A DNA stretch of 64,000 bases from Nocardia africana NBRC 100379. Its GTDB lineage: Bacteria; Actinomycetota; Actinomycetes; Mycobacteriales; Mycobacteriaceae. Position numbers and translations under genes: made by a program. Location: positions 124,001 to 188,000 of the forward strand of contig NZ_BDAV01000011.1 in the NCBI RefSeq assembly GCF_001612635.1, written 5' to 3'. How positions within the stretch are numbered: position 1 is the stretch's first letter; each line of letters opens with the position of its first letter. Under the pieces are notes generated by a model. It did not search any database. It was given only the letters and a program-made list of their open reading frames with translations, and was not told the origin of the DNA. Shown in pieces: positions 49,543 to 58,543 of this stretch.

Positions 49543-50208
49543 GTGACTGTGGCCGCCGTGCTGTGGGATATGGACGGCACCCTGCTGGATTCGGAGAAGC
49601 TCTGGGATATCGGCGTGCGCGAACTCGCCGAGGAGCTCGGCGGCCGGATGACCGACGCCATCCGACACGCGCTGATCGGCGCGGACGCCCGCAACGCGCT
49701 GCGGATCCTGTTCGACGGCCTGGGCCTGGAGCTCGACCCGGCGGCGATGCTCGCGGCGGGACAGTGGCTGGAGCGCCGGGTCACCGAACTGATGGCCGGG
49801 CCCATCCCGTGGCGGCCCGGGGCGCAGGACGCGCTGGCCACGCTGCGGACGGCGGGCCTGCCGGCCGCGCTGGTGACCAACACCAAACGATCCATCACCG
49901 AGCTGTGCCTGGAAACGCTGGGCCGGCACATGTTCGACGTCTCGGTGTGCGGCGACGAGGTCGACAGCGGCAAACCCGCGCCCGATCCCTATCTGCGCGC
50001 CGCGCGGTTGCTCGGTGTCGCACCGGAAGATTGTGTGGCCGTGGAGGATTCGCCGACCGGCTCGGCCGCGGCACTGGCCGCCGGATGCCGGGTGCTGGTG
50101 GTGCCGTGTGAGATCGCGGTCCCGGTGCGACCCGGACTCGAATTCCGCGAATCCCTGGTGGGCCTCACCGTCGACGAGCTCGCCCTGGTTCACGCGGGCG
50201 CGCGCTGA
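49543..50208 (+). CDS. HAD-family phosphatase (beta-phosphoglucomutase-like)
   Basis: The 221-residue HAD hydrolase has all four motifs: I, WDMDGTLLDSE; II, LVTNTKR; III, Lys in DSGKPAPDPY; IV, VAVEDSPTG. The cap is helical (C1), as in phosphoglycolate/sugar-phosphate phosphatases. The GTG at 49543 is eight bases after GGAAGGAG. It follows the kinase gene and its 3' end overlaps the convergent LuxR gene by 19 bases. Substrate unknown. Confidence 0.92.
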   Translation: MTVAAVLWDMDGTLLDSEKLWDIGVRELAEELGGRMTDAIRHALIGADARNALRILFDGLGLELDPAAMLAAGQWLERRVTELMAGPIPWRPGAQDALATLRTAGLPAALVTNTKRSITELCLETLGRHMFDVSVCGDEVDSGKPAPDPYLRAARLLGVAPEDCVAVEDSPTGSAAALAAGCRVLVVPCEIAVPVRPGLEFRESLVGLTVDELALVHAGAR

Positions 50209-52718
50209 CGCGAATCGAGCTCGCCTCCGCCGGTGCGGCGCCGGCGCGGCCGCGGGGTGCGTGCCGTGCGGGCGCGGCGATCGGGCGGCACCAACGCGGC
50301 GATATCGGCGCGCGAAGCCACCGCCAGCTTTCGCAGGACGGCCGCGACTTGCGCATCCACCGTGCGCGCCGAACTGCCGCGCCATGCGGCGATATCGCCG
50401 TTGGTCCAGCCCGCCGCCGCCAGTGCGGCGACCTCCTGCTCGGCCCGGGTCAGTAGCTGCCATTCCGGTGCGGGCGGGGTCTGCGGGCACTCGCCCGGCA
50501 CGGCGATGTCGCAGGCGAGCCGGCCGATCTCGGTCAGTGCCGTGCGCATCGCGGTGCCCTCGCGATAGGCCGCGTCGAAGGCACGCGGGCCCAGTAACCG
50601 CCGGATCCCGTCCGCCGCGCGGTCGGTTTCGGCCACGAAGGGCCGCAGCTGGGCGATCTCCACGCCGAGCCGGCGGCGCAGCGCCGCGGCGGCGCCGAGC
50701 AGTCGCGCGATCTCCACCGCGGCCGCGTGCGGCGCGGACTCCGGTGGCGCGGCCAAGGTCAGACGTGCCAGTGCCCACGCCCGCGCGTGGACGGACCACA
50801 CCACACCCCATGTGTCGCGTGTCGCGACCTGCCGCGCGAGGGTGGCGGGCGCGGCCGCGGCGGCCCACCGCGCGTCGCCGTGCAGGGTTTCGGCGATGAC
50901 GCGCGCGATCGCGGCCCACGACTTCGCCCAGTCCGCGCCCGAAGCCGACACCACCTCGAGGTGGCGGGTGGTCAGTGCGAGAGCCTGCTCGGGCGTCCCC
51001 AGGAAGGCGGCGGCCAGCGCCTCGAACAGCGCGCTGATGGCCGCATGGCCGTAATCGGCTGCGGCGGTATATCTTTCGCGGGCGCGTGTCAGCAACACCA
51101 GGGCGCGCACATCCTGGTCGACGAGCATCAGCCGGCAGCCCAGAGTGAAGGCCACCGGCGCCGGCAGCGGAATGTCGGCGGTGGGGTCGGCGGCCAATCG
51201 TGCCCGTGCCGCCGGCTCGGGCACCGCGGTCGCCACACAGCGATCGAGTAACTCGTCGGCCTCGTCGGGCAGGCCCTGGCACAGGCAGATCCAGGCGATC
51301 GTCGCCATCGCGCGGATCCGCAGCGGCTCGGGCGCGGATGCGGCGGCGGCCAGCGTCTTCTCGGCGCGGCGCCGCGATTCGCGCAGCGAACCCCGGAAGA
51401 AGGGGACGTGCAGCGCGATCATTGCCAGCGCGATCTCCAGCCCGGCCACCGCATCGTCGGGCGAGTCCAGGCTGCGGTCGATGGCGACCAGGAGGTTGTC
51501 CCACGAGGCCCGCGCCCACTGCGGCAACCGGCCGTCGCCGTCGTCGGAACTCGTGATCCGGTCGCGGTAGTAGCGGCGGTGCCGGTCCGCCAGCCGCTGC
51601 GGCTCGTCCGGATCGCGTTCGGCCAAGCGCTCCCCGGCGAACAATCGCAGACTCTCCAGCAGCGAATAGCGCACCTCGCGGGCGCTCAGATGCACCGTGA
51701 CCAGCGACTGGTCGGCCAGCCGTTCCAGCAGCTCCTCGATGTCGGCGGCGGCCGGCTCCACCGCTGAGCCGGCCGAGGCGTCGGGCCCGGCGCACACGGC
51801 CACGATCGCGTCGAGGTCGGCTCCCACCTCGAGACCCGACTCGTCTTCGGCGTCGGCCGGATTGACGTCGTATCCGGGTGCGAAGACCGACATCCGTTCG
51901 AACAGCAGCCGTTCCCGTGGGTCGCACAGGTCGAACGACCACGCGATCACGTCGGTGATTCCGCGATGCCGGGTATCCGCGCCGATCAGAGGGGCGGGCC
52001 GCCAGTGCAGGCGGGTGTCGCCGGCGCGGCCGTCGAGATCGCGCAGGATCACGGCCGGTGGGCGCCGCCGCAACCGCGCGGCGGCGAGGCGGATGTGGAG
52101 TGGGTAGTGGTGCAGATGCGCGCAGATGGATGCCACCGTCTCGGCGGTGTCCGGGCTCAGCACGGTACCGGTCAGTGCCGCGCGCCGGTGGAACAACTCC
52201 ACGGCCTGGCGCTGCGTCAACGGCGGGAGCGGGAGGAGTTGCTCATCGATCCAGCCGAGGGGGCGACGGCTGGTGGCCAGTACCGTCAGGCCCGGCACCG
52301 TCTCGATCAGTTCGGCGATCACCTGCCCGGCGCCATCGGGGACGTGCTCGCAATTGTCCATGACCAGCACCGGGTGCGCGGTGGTGGCATCGAGGGTTTC
52401 GATCAGCGCCGGCCAGGGCTCCCGCCCGGAGAAGTCGTGGTCGACGACCGCGCGTATCACCTCGTCGGCCACGGCGGCCGCGTCGGCGCCCGCGGCCAGG
52501 CGGGCCAGGCGCACCCAGTGCACACGGCGCTCGCCGGTCCCGCGTAACCGGCGCACAGCCTCGGTGACCAGGCGGGTCTTGCCCAGACCACCGGCGCCGA
52601 TCACCGTGATCAGCCGTGCGGATCCGGACAGCAGGGCCGCCAGCCGTTCCAGTTCCGGCTCGCGGCCGATGAATTCGTCGGAGGTGGTCGGCACGGTGCC
52701 CACCCGCAGTGGCGCCAT
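50190..52718 (-). CDS. Large ATP-binding LuxR-family (LAL-like) regulator
   Basis: The 842-residue protein begins with an AAA/NB-ARC-like ATPase (about 15-330): Walker A VIGAGGLGKTRLV, Walker B HPVLVMDNCEHV and LATSRRPLGW. It continues with a helical TPR-like region and ends in a LuxR HTH (LTRAEQEVAALAAAGWTNGD, RTVDAQVAAVLRKL, about 760-820). Such regulators often drive neighbouring biosynthetic operons. It is divergent from the oxygenase-methyltransferase-acyltransferase operon, its likely target. Start ATG at 52718. Confidence 0.9.
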   Translation of the reverse strand: MAPLRVGTVPTTSDEFIGREPELERLAALLSGSARLITVIGAGGLGKTRLVTEAVRRLRGTGERRVHWVRLARLAAGADAAAVADEVIRAVVDHDFSGREPWPALIETLDATTAHPVLVMDNCEHVPDGAGQVIAELIETVPGLTVLATSRRPLGWIDEQLLPLPPLTQRQAVELFHRRAALTGTVLSPDTAETVASICAHLHHYPLHIRLAAARLRRRPPAVILRDLDGRAGDTRLHWRPAPLIGADTRHRGITDVIAWSFDLCDPRERLLFERMSVFAPGYDVNPADAEDESGLEVGADLDAIVAVCAGPDASAGSAVEPAAADIEELLERLADQSLVTVHLSAREVRYSLLESLRLFAGERLAERDPDEPQRLADRHRRYYRDRITSSDDGDGRLPQWARASWDNLLVAIDRSLDSPDDAVAGLEIALAMIALHVPFFRGSLRESRRRAEKTLAAAASAPEPLRIRAMATIAWICLCQGLPDEADELLDRCVATAVPEPAARARLAADPTADIPLPAPVAFTLGCRLMLVDQDVRALVLLTRARERYTAAADYGHAAISALFEALAAAFLGTPEQALALTTRHLEVVSASGADWAKSWAAIARVIAETLHGDARWAAAAAPATLARQVATRDTWGVVWSVHARAWALARLTLAAPPESAPHAAAVEIARLLGAAAALRRRLGVEIAQLRPFVAETDRAADGIRRLLGPRAFDAAYREGTAMRTALTEIGRLACDIAVPGECPQTPPAPEWQLLTRAEQEVAALAAAGWTNGDIAAWRGSSARTVDAQVAAVLRKLAVASRADIAALVPPDRRARTARTPRPRRRRTGGGELDSRQRAPA

Positions 52719-52877
52719 CTCGCGACCCTACCGCCCGTGAGCGGCGACCGGACCGGCAGCGGTGCACCGCCGCGTTGTGGTGGCGAATATCGCTGGCGCA
52801 CATGGTTACTCGAGGGTTTGTGAGGTTTCCCAATGATATCCGGGAATCTGCTGTGCAATGGCCTCCGGCAGGTCACA

Positions 52878-53834
52878 ATGATCTTCATGGCGGCGACAGG
52901 GGGTTGTGGCAACGTGGGTGCGATGGGCCGGGTGGACGGCGGAACGGCTGGGGGAGAAGGTACTTCGGATCGAGAGGGTGGCCCTGCGCTGGCTGCCGTC
53001 GTCGACACCGAGCGCTATCCGCTCGACGCACCGGGCAGTGCGCGGTGGGACGAGGTGGTGCGCCGAGCGCGCGAGGACCTCGCCGCCGACGGCTGCACCG
53101 TCCTGCCCGGATTCGTACGCCCGGCCCTGCTGGCCACGCTGCGCGACGAGGGCGCCGAACTCGCCCCGCACGCCTACTACACGGTCGAGAAGGTCAACGC
53201 GTACAACATTCCGCTCGACAGCGACCTACCGCCGGACCATCCGGCCACGATCGTGCTCGAGCGCGGAAACGCCTTCGTCGCGCGGGATCTCATTCCCCGG
53301 ACCTCGGTGATCCAGGTGCTCTACACGAGTGCGGCGTTCCAGAGATTGGTCGCCGAGTGCTTCGGCTTGCCCCAGCTGCACGAATACACCGATCCGCTGG
53401 CGGGGTTGTGCCTCAACGTGGTTGCGCCCGGCATGTCGCATCCGTGGCATTTCGACACCAACGAATTCACCGTCTCGATGCTGACCCAGGAACCGGACGC
53501 GGGCGGGGTCTTCGAATACTGCCCGCGCATCCGGACACCGGAATCGGAGAATCTGGCCGATGTGCGGGCGGTGCTGACCGGATCGGGCGAACCGTTCATC
53601 CGGCGGCTCACGCTACGCCCCGGCGATCTGCAACTGTTCCAGGGCCGTTTCTCCCTGCACCGGGTGTCACCGGTGGAGGGCGCCACTCAGCGTCACAGCG
53701 CGATCTTCGCCTACAGCGACCGCCCGGGCATCGTGGGCGCGGTCGAACGCACCCGGCAGCTGTTCGGGCGGGTTCTGCCGGACCATCTGGCCGCGGCGGG
53801 CAATGCCGTTCGCGGTGACCGACTTCTCGACTGA
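52878..53834 (+). CDS. Fe(II)/2-oxoglutarate-dependent oxygenase (HalD/BesD-related fold, hydroxylase-type triad)
   Basis: The 318-residue protein is a cupin-fold 2-oxoglutarate oxygenase: SHPWHFDTNEFTVSMLTQ gives the HxD iron ligands (His, Asp), FSLHRVSPV the distal His, and QRHSAIFAY the 2-oxoglutarate Arg. The segment GGVFEYCPRIRTPESENL resembles the amino-acid hydroxylases and halogenases related to HalD/BesD; halogenases carry Gly in place of the Asp, so hydroxylation is expected here. The start is uncertain (ATGs at 52833, 52878, 52887 and 52923). It is first in an operon with a methyltransferase and a carnitine-type acyltransferase. Confidence 0.82.
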   Translation: MIFMAATGGCGNVGAMGRVDGGTAGGEGTSDREGGPALAAVVDTERYPLDAPGSARWDEVVRRAREDLAADGCTVLPGFVRPALLATLRDEGAELAPHAYYTVEKVNAYNIPLDSDLPPDHPATIVLERGNAFVARDLIPRTSVIQVLYTSAAFQRLVAECFGLPQLHEYTDPLAGLCLNVVAPGMSHPWHFDTNEFTVSMLTQEPDAGGVFEYCPRIRTPESENLADVRAVLTGSGEPFIRRLTLRPGDLQLFQGRFSLHRVSPVEGATQRHSAIFAYSDRPGIVGAVERTRQLFGRVLPDHLAAAGNAVRGDRLLD

Positions 53835-53862
53835 TCACCCGTTCGACTCAGGAGGATCGCCC

Positions 53863-54672
53863 GTGACGGTTTCGATGCACAGCACCGGAAAAGCTTCGTT
53901 CGACGACATCTACGACCGCCCCGATCCGAGCGCCTACTGCCGCCGGATGGCCGATTTGGACTACTGCATACCGGAATTGGCGAAACCCGCCTTCCTGGAA
54001 CTGTTCGCCGACTACGAGGCGCGTACCGGTACCGCGCCGACCGTCCTGGACCTGGGCTGCTCCTACGGGGTGAATGCGGCGCTGCTGCGCTTCGGCACCA
54101 CCGTCGCCGATCTGGCCGAGCACTACGGTGACGCCGACACCGCCACCTGCATCGCCCGCGACCGCGCCCGCCTGGCCGCCGACGACCGGCTGCCCCGGAT
54201 CCGCTTCATCGGCATGGACGCCTCCGCGCCGGCATTGGACTACGCGGCGGCCACCGGGCTGCTGCACGAAACCGTGCACGCCGATCTGGAGGCGGGCGAG
54301 CCCACCGAGGCGCAGCGAAAGATCATCGGTTCGGCCGATCTGGTGATCTCCACGGGCTGCGTCGGTTACGTCACCGGCCGCACCCTCACACGGGTGGCCC
54401 GCACGCACGGTACCCGGCTACCGTGGATGGCACACTTCGTGCTGCGGATGTACGCCTTCGAATCGATCGCGAGCGAACTCGCCGCCCTGGGGTACCGGAC
54501 CGAGCGCCGTCCCGGCACCTTCCGGCAGCGCCGCTTCGCCTCCGCCGCCGAACAACAACAGGTACTGAATACGTTGACCACCAACGGAATCGATCCGACC
54601 GGCTACGAATCCGACGGCTGGCTGCACGCCGAACTCTTCATATCCACACCGACCCCCGAGGACCGCCCGTGA
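53863..54672 (+). CDS. Class I SAM-dependent methyltransferase
   Basis: The 269-residue protein has the SAM-binding motif TVLDLGCSYGVNAALL (about 55-70), an acidic loop (RFIGMDASAPALDYA) and DLVISTGCVGYVTGRTL as motif IV region. The N-terminal KASFDDIYDRPDPSAYCRRM presumably covers the substrate. The GTG at 53863 is seven bases after GGAGG, and the 3' end overlaps the acyltransferase start (GTGA). Tight coupling to an oxygenase and a carnitine-type acyltransferase suggests N- or O-methylation of a hydroxylated, later acylated, small molecule (inference). Confidence 0.87.
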   Translation: MTVSMHSTGKASFDDIYDRPDPSAYCRRMADLDYCIPELAKPAFLELFADYEARTGTAPTVLDLGCSYGVNAALLRFGTTVADLAEHYGDADTATCIARDRARLAADDRLPRIRFIGMDASAPALDYAAATGLLHETVHADLEAGEPTEAQRKIIGSADLVISTGCVGYVTGRTLTRVARTHGTRLPWMAHFVLRMYAFESIASELAALGYRTERRPGTFRQRRFASAAEQQQVLNTLTTNGIDPTGYESDGWLHAELFISTPTPEDRP

Positions 54673-56483
54673 CCGACCGTACCTTCGCCTTCGACGATCA
54701 GCTGCCGCGCGTGCCGCTGCCCACGCTCGACGACAGCTGCGCGCGTTTCCTGCAGTGGTCGCGGCCGCTGCTGTCGGAGGACGAATACGCCGATACCGAG
54801 CGCGCCGTGGCCGATCTGCTGCGCGCCGACGGGCCGGCCCGGATCCTGCACGCCGATCTGGAGCGGTTCGACCGCACACCCGGGGTCGGCAGCTGGCTCG
54901 ACGAGTTCTGGCCCTCGCGTTATCTGGGCCGTCGCGACCGGATCGCGGTCAACGCCAACTTCTTCTTCCTGTTCCGCAACGACACGCCACTGGCGCAGTC
55001 CACCTCGGACCAGCAGGCCGATCGCGCCGCCGCGCTGATCACCGCCGCGGTGAACTACAAACTGCTGCTCGATCGGGAGGAGATCCCGCCGGTCGTGCAA
55101 CGCGGCGCGCACTTTTCGATGGCGCAGAACAAATTCCTGTTCTCCGAGACCAGGATTCCGGGCGATCCGCAGGACAGCGTGCGCGTGCCCTACAGCGACG
55201 AATGGCCGGGCCCGTCGCAGGCACGCCACATCGTGGTCTTCCACCACGGCGCCATGTTCCGGATGGAGGTCATCGGCGCCGGCGGCGCGCCGCACGCCTC
55301 TGAAGACCTCGCCGACGGACTGCGGGCCGTGCTCAAGGCGGCGCCCGAGCAGGTGCCGGTCGACTCCTCGGCCGGACATCTCACAACCATGGCGCGGGCC
55401 GAATGGGCCGGCGTGCGCGGGCGTCTGCTGGAGGATCCGGTGAACGCGGCGGCGCTGGAGGTGATCGAAACCGCGCTGTTCTGCGTCTGCCTCGACGATG
55501 TGACCCCCGCCGATCAGCTCGCGGCCAGTGATCAGCTGCTGCACGGCGACAGCGGGAACCGGTGGTTCGACAAGGCGGTCTCGCTGATTGTCTTCGCCGA
55601 CGGCAGCGCCGGCATCAATGTCGAACACTGCGGACTCGACGGCACCACCATCCTGTCCTTCGTCGACCGGCTGCTCGAGGCTCCGGCCGCCGAGCATGCC
55701 GCGCAGTCGGGGGCGCAGCCGCAGGGACTGCCCTCGGTGGAGCCGATCGAATTCCGGCTCGACGATCGCTTGCGCGGCGAGATCTCTTCGGCCGCAGCCG
55801 AATTTGCGCAGTTCGTCGCCGACAACGCCACGACCACGGTGTCGTTCGACCACTTCGGCACCGCCCGCGCCAAGGAGCTGGGCATCTCCCCGGACGCCTT
55901 CGCGCAGTTGAGCTATCAGCTCGCCCATCAGCGCAGCAAGGGAATGATCGGGGCCACCTACGAATCCATCGCGACCCGGCAGTATCGCAACGGCCGCACC
56001 GAGGCCATGCGTGTGGTGACCCCGCAGATCCTGGAATTCGTTGCCGCCATGGATGATTCGTCGGCGGATGCGGCGACGAAGCTGGCCGCCGCCCGGGCGG
56101 CCGCGGCCGCCCATGTGGAGCGCGCCAAGCAGTGCCAGCGCGGTGAGGCGCCGGAGCAGCATCTGTGGGAGCTGCAGTGGGTGCAGCGCCGGCGTGGCGC
56201 CGAACTGGGCGTCACCGAGCCGATGCCGTTCTTCGACAGCCCGGGCTGGATCATCACCCGTGACGACTATCTGAGTACCAGCTCAGCGCCCTCGGCGAAT
56301 ATCGAATACTTCGGTTTCGGCTGCACCAGCCAGAAGTGCATCGGCGTCGCCTACGTCCTGCTGCCGGACCGCTGGAACATCTACCTCGCGACGCCGAAAT
56401 CCGTTGCGGAGCAGATGTATCGGTTCGCGGACGAATTGCGGCGCGCCGTTTCCGAACTGGAGGAATTGCTCGCCTCGGCGTGA
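54669..56483 (+). CDS. Carnitine/choline O-acyltransferase-family protein
   Basis: The 604-residue protein matches the carnitine acyltransferase family: LPRVPLPTLDDSCARFLQWS near the start, SSAGHLTTMARAEWAGVRGR, catalytic His in NVEHCGLDGTTIL (HxxxDG), and YGFGCTSQKCIGV-like C-terminal segment (GFGCTSQKCIGVAYVLLPD). These enzymes move acyl groups between CoA and a trimethylammonium alcohol such as carnitine. The family is scarce in bacteria. GTG start overlaps the methyltransferase stop. With the upstream genes it could make an acylated, methylated hydroxyl compound; the true acceptor is unknown. Confidence 0.88.
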   Translation: MTDRTFAFDDQLPRVPLPTLDDSCARFLQWSRPLLSEDEYADTERAVADLLRADGPARILHADLERFDRTPGVGSWLDEFWPSRYLGRRDRIAVNANFFFLFRNDTPLAQSTSDQQADRAAALITAAVNYKLLLDREEIPPVVQRGAHFSMAQNKFLFSETRIPGDPQDSVRVPYSDEWPGPSQARHIVVFHHGAMFRMEVIGAGGAPHASEDLADGLRAVLKAAPEQVPVDSSAGHLTTMARAEWAGVRGRLLEDPVNAAALEVIETALFCVCLDDVTPADQLAASDQLLHGDSGNRWFDKAVSLIVFADGSAGINVEHCGLDGTTILSFVDRLLEAPAAEHAAQSGAQPQGLPSVEPIEFRLDDRLRGEISSAAAEFAQFVADNATTTVSFDHFGTARAKELGISPDAFAQLSYQLAHQRSKGMIGATYESIATRQYRNGRTEAMRVVTPQILEFVAAMDDSSADAATKLAAARAAAAAHVERAKQCQRGEAPEQHLWELQWVQRRRGAELGVTEPMPFFDSPGWIITRDDYLSTSSAPSANIEYFGFGCTSQKCIGVAYVLLPDRWNIYLATPKSVAEQMYRFADELRRAVSELEELLASA

Positions 56484-56635
56484 TCGACACGCCACACCGA
56501 GTCGACCGTCACCCGAGTCGGGTGGCGGTCGACCCGTGCTCGGCTGCTGCGACGGGAACGGCTCGATCTGCCGCTGCGCCGCGACCGCGATCCGCGACGA
56601 GCTGCACGTCCACCGTCATGGGTAGCCTCGTTCCC

Positions 56636-57229
56636 GTGGTCGACTCGGTGATGCCGCGGTTCGCCTGGCGGCAGGTGACACCGGCGGATTTCGCGCTGCT
56701 CGGACAGTGGCTGGCGCAACCGCATGTGCGGCGGTGGTGGCATCACGACTTCGACGCCGCTTCGATCGAACGCGATTTCGGGCCGACCGCGCGCGGGGAG
56801 GTGGCCGCCGAGGATCTGCTCGTCAGTGCCGACGGCGAACCCGTCGGGCTGGTGCAGCGGATCCGCTGGGCGGATTGGCCCGAGTACGTGGAGCAGGTGC
56901 GGCCGATTCTCGACGTGCCCGGCGAGGCGGTGTCGCTGGACTACCTGATCGGCGAGCCGGGGCGGGTCGGCCGCGGCCTGGGATCGGCGATGCTGCGCGC
57001 GGTCGTCGCGGCGAGTTGGACCGACTATCCGCGCGCCGACTGCATCGTCATTCCCGTCGCGGCCGCGAACCACGCGTCCTGGCGCGCGCTGGAGAAGGCC
57101 GGTCTGCGCCGCGTCGGGGAAGGGGAGCTGCCGCCGGACAACCCGATCGACGACGGATGGCATTACATCTACCGCGTCGACCGCCCGCGCGAGGTCCCGG
57201 CAGCACCGGCACCGGGCGGTGGACGGTGA
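56636..57229 (+). CDS. GNAT acetyltransferase (AAC(6')-like)
   Basis: The 197-residue protein is a GNAT of the AAC(6')-Ib type: FAWRQVTPADFALLGQWLAQ, then HVRRWWHHDF, GVGRGLGSAMLRAVV-like acetyl-CoA loop (GRVGRGLGSAMLRAVV) and ANHASWRALEKAGLRRVGEG. It acetylates an amine on a small molecule, possibly a siderophore or aminoglycoside. The GTG at 56636 is chosen by a TAGCCT -10 (56623-56628) that gives a leaderless transcript; ATG 56618 lies upstream of that element. It lies 150 bases after the acyltransferase and seems to be separate. Confidence 0.85.
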   Translation: MVDSVMPRFAWRQVTPADFALLGQWLAQPHVRRWWHHDFDAASIERDFGPTARGEVAAEDLLVSADGEPVGLVQRIRWADWPEYVEQVRPILDVPGEAVSLDYLIGEPGRVGRGLGSAMLRAVVAASWTDYPRADCIVIPVAAANHASWRALEKAGLRRVGEGELPPDNPIDDGWHYIYRVDRPREVPAAPAPGGGR

Positions 57230-57314
57230 TCGCGCGCACACCAGCGGCAACCGTGGCGCCCGCGCCGATAACCGATTGCGGGACATATGCGGTCGTCTGA
57301 AAGAATGGCGTCCC

Positions 57315-57578
57315 GTGAAGACTTTCGAAACCCTGTTCGCCGAGCTGCAGGATCGTGCGGCCAACCGTCCGGAAGGTTCCGCAACCGTGGCGGCATTGGA
57401 CGCCGGGGTCCATGCGCAGGGCAAGAAGGTGATCGAAGAGGCCGGTGAGGTGTGGATCGCCGCCGAACACGAGACCGACGAACAGCTGGCCGAAGAGATC
57501 TCTCAGCTCCTGTACTGGGTGCAGGTGCTGATGGTGGGTCGCGGTCTGCGGCTCGAGGACGTGTACCGACATCTGTGA
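57315..57578 (+). CDS. hisE: Phosphoribosyl-ATP pyrophosphatase
   Basis: The 87-residue protein is HisE: TFETLFAELQDRAANRPEGS, KKVIEEAGEVWIAAEHE with the metal-binding ExxE residues, EEISQLLYWVQVLMVGRGL. It hydrolyses phosphoribosyl-ATP to phosphoribosyl-AMP, step two of histidine biosynthesis. GTG start at 57315 with no ribosome site, probably leaderless. It precedes hisG by 92 bases, the arrangement of Rv2122c/Rv2121c. Confidence 0.97.
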   Translation: MKTFETLFAELQDRAANRPEGSATVAALDAGVHAQGKKVIEEAGEVWIAAEHETDEQLAEEISQLLYWVQVLMVGRGLRLEDVYRHL

Positions 57579-57670
57579 CGGGTGAGGCCCGGGCCACGAC
57601 GGCTACCGGGCGACACGGTTCGACCGCTCCCTGACACATCTGTCCGCATTCCGTCCCGAAAGGACACCCC

Positions 57671-58522
57671 ATGCTTCGCGTCGCAGTCCCCAACAAAGGC
57701 GCCCTGTCCGAATCGGCCGTCGAGATTCTCACCGAGGCCGGTTACCGCAAACGCAGCGATTCGCGCGACCTGTCGGTGATCGACAACGCCAACCAGGTCG
57801 AATTCTTCTTCCTCCGCCCGAAGGACATCGCGATCTACGTCGGGTCGGGACGCCTTGACCTCGGCATCACCGGCCGCGATCTGGCCCTGGATTCCGGCGC
57901 CCCGGTGCAGGAACGCCTCGGCCTCGGCTTCGGCCGCTCCACCTTCCGCTACGCCGCCCCCGCCGGGCGGGAATGGAAGGTCGAGGACCTCTACGACAAA
58001 CGGATCGCCACCAGCTACCCGAATCTGGTGCTGCGGGATCTGCAGCGGCGGGGCATCGAGGCCGAGGTGATCCGCCTCGACGGCGCGGTGGAGATCTCCA
58101 TCCAGCTCGGGGTCGCCGACGCCATCGCCGACGTGGTCGGCTCGGGGCGCACCCTGCGCCAGCACGATCTGGTCGCCTTCGGCGATTCACTGTGCGATTC
58201 GGAGGCCGTGCTGATCGAGGCCACCGGCTCCGATCACAGCGACAAGGCCCGCAACCAGCTCATCGCCCGGGTCCAGGGCGTGGTGTTCGCCCAGCAGTAC
58301 CTGATGCTGGATTACGACTGCCCGAAGGATCTGCTCGACCGGGCGGCCGCGATCACGCCCGGGCTGGAGTCGCCGACCGTGTCCCCGCTGACCGATCCGG
58401 ACTGGGTCGCCGTGCGCGCGCTGGTGCCGCGCAATCAGGGCAACGACGTGATGGATCAGCTCGCCGAACTCGGCGCCAAGGCGATTCTGGCCACCGATAT
58501 CCGGTCCTGCCGCGCCTTCTGA
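57671..58522 (+). CDS. hisG: ATP phosphoribosyltransferase, long form
   Basis: The 283-residue protein is the long HisG: LRVAVPNKGALSESAVEILT, RPKDIAIYVGSGRLDLGITG, and the PRPP loop EISIQLGVADAIADVVGSG, with a C-terminal ACT-like domain (after about 210) that binds histidine for feedback control. It starts histidine biosynthesis from ATP and PRPP. ATG with GAAAGGA upstream. Confidence 0.97.
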   Translation: MLRVAVPNKGALSESAVEILTEAGYRKRSDSRDLSVIDNANQVEFFFLRPKDIAIYVGSGRLDLGITGRDLALDSGAPVQERLGLGFGRSTFRYAAPAGREWKVEDLYDKRIATSYPNLVLRDLQRRGIEAEVIRLDGAVEISIQLGVADAIADVVGSGRTLRQHDLVAFGDSLCDSEAVLIEATGSDHSDKARNQLIARVQGVVFAQQYLMLDYDCPKDLLDRAAAITPGLESPTVSPLTDPDWVAVRALVPRNQGNDVMDQLAELGAKAILATDIRSCRAF

Positions 58523-58543
58523 CCTCGCCCGGCGGCACCGCGG

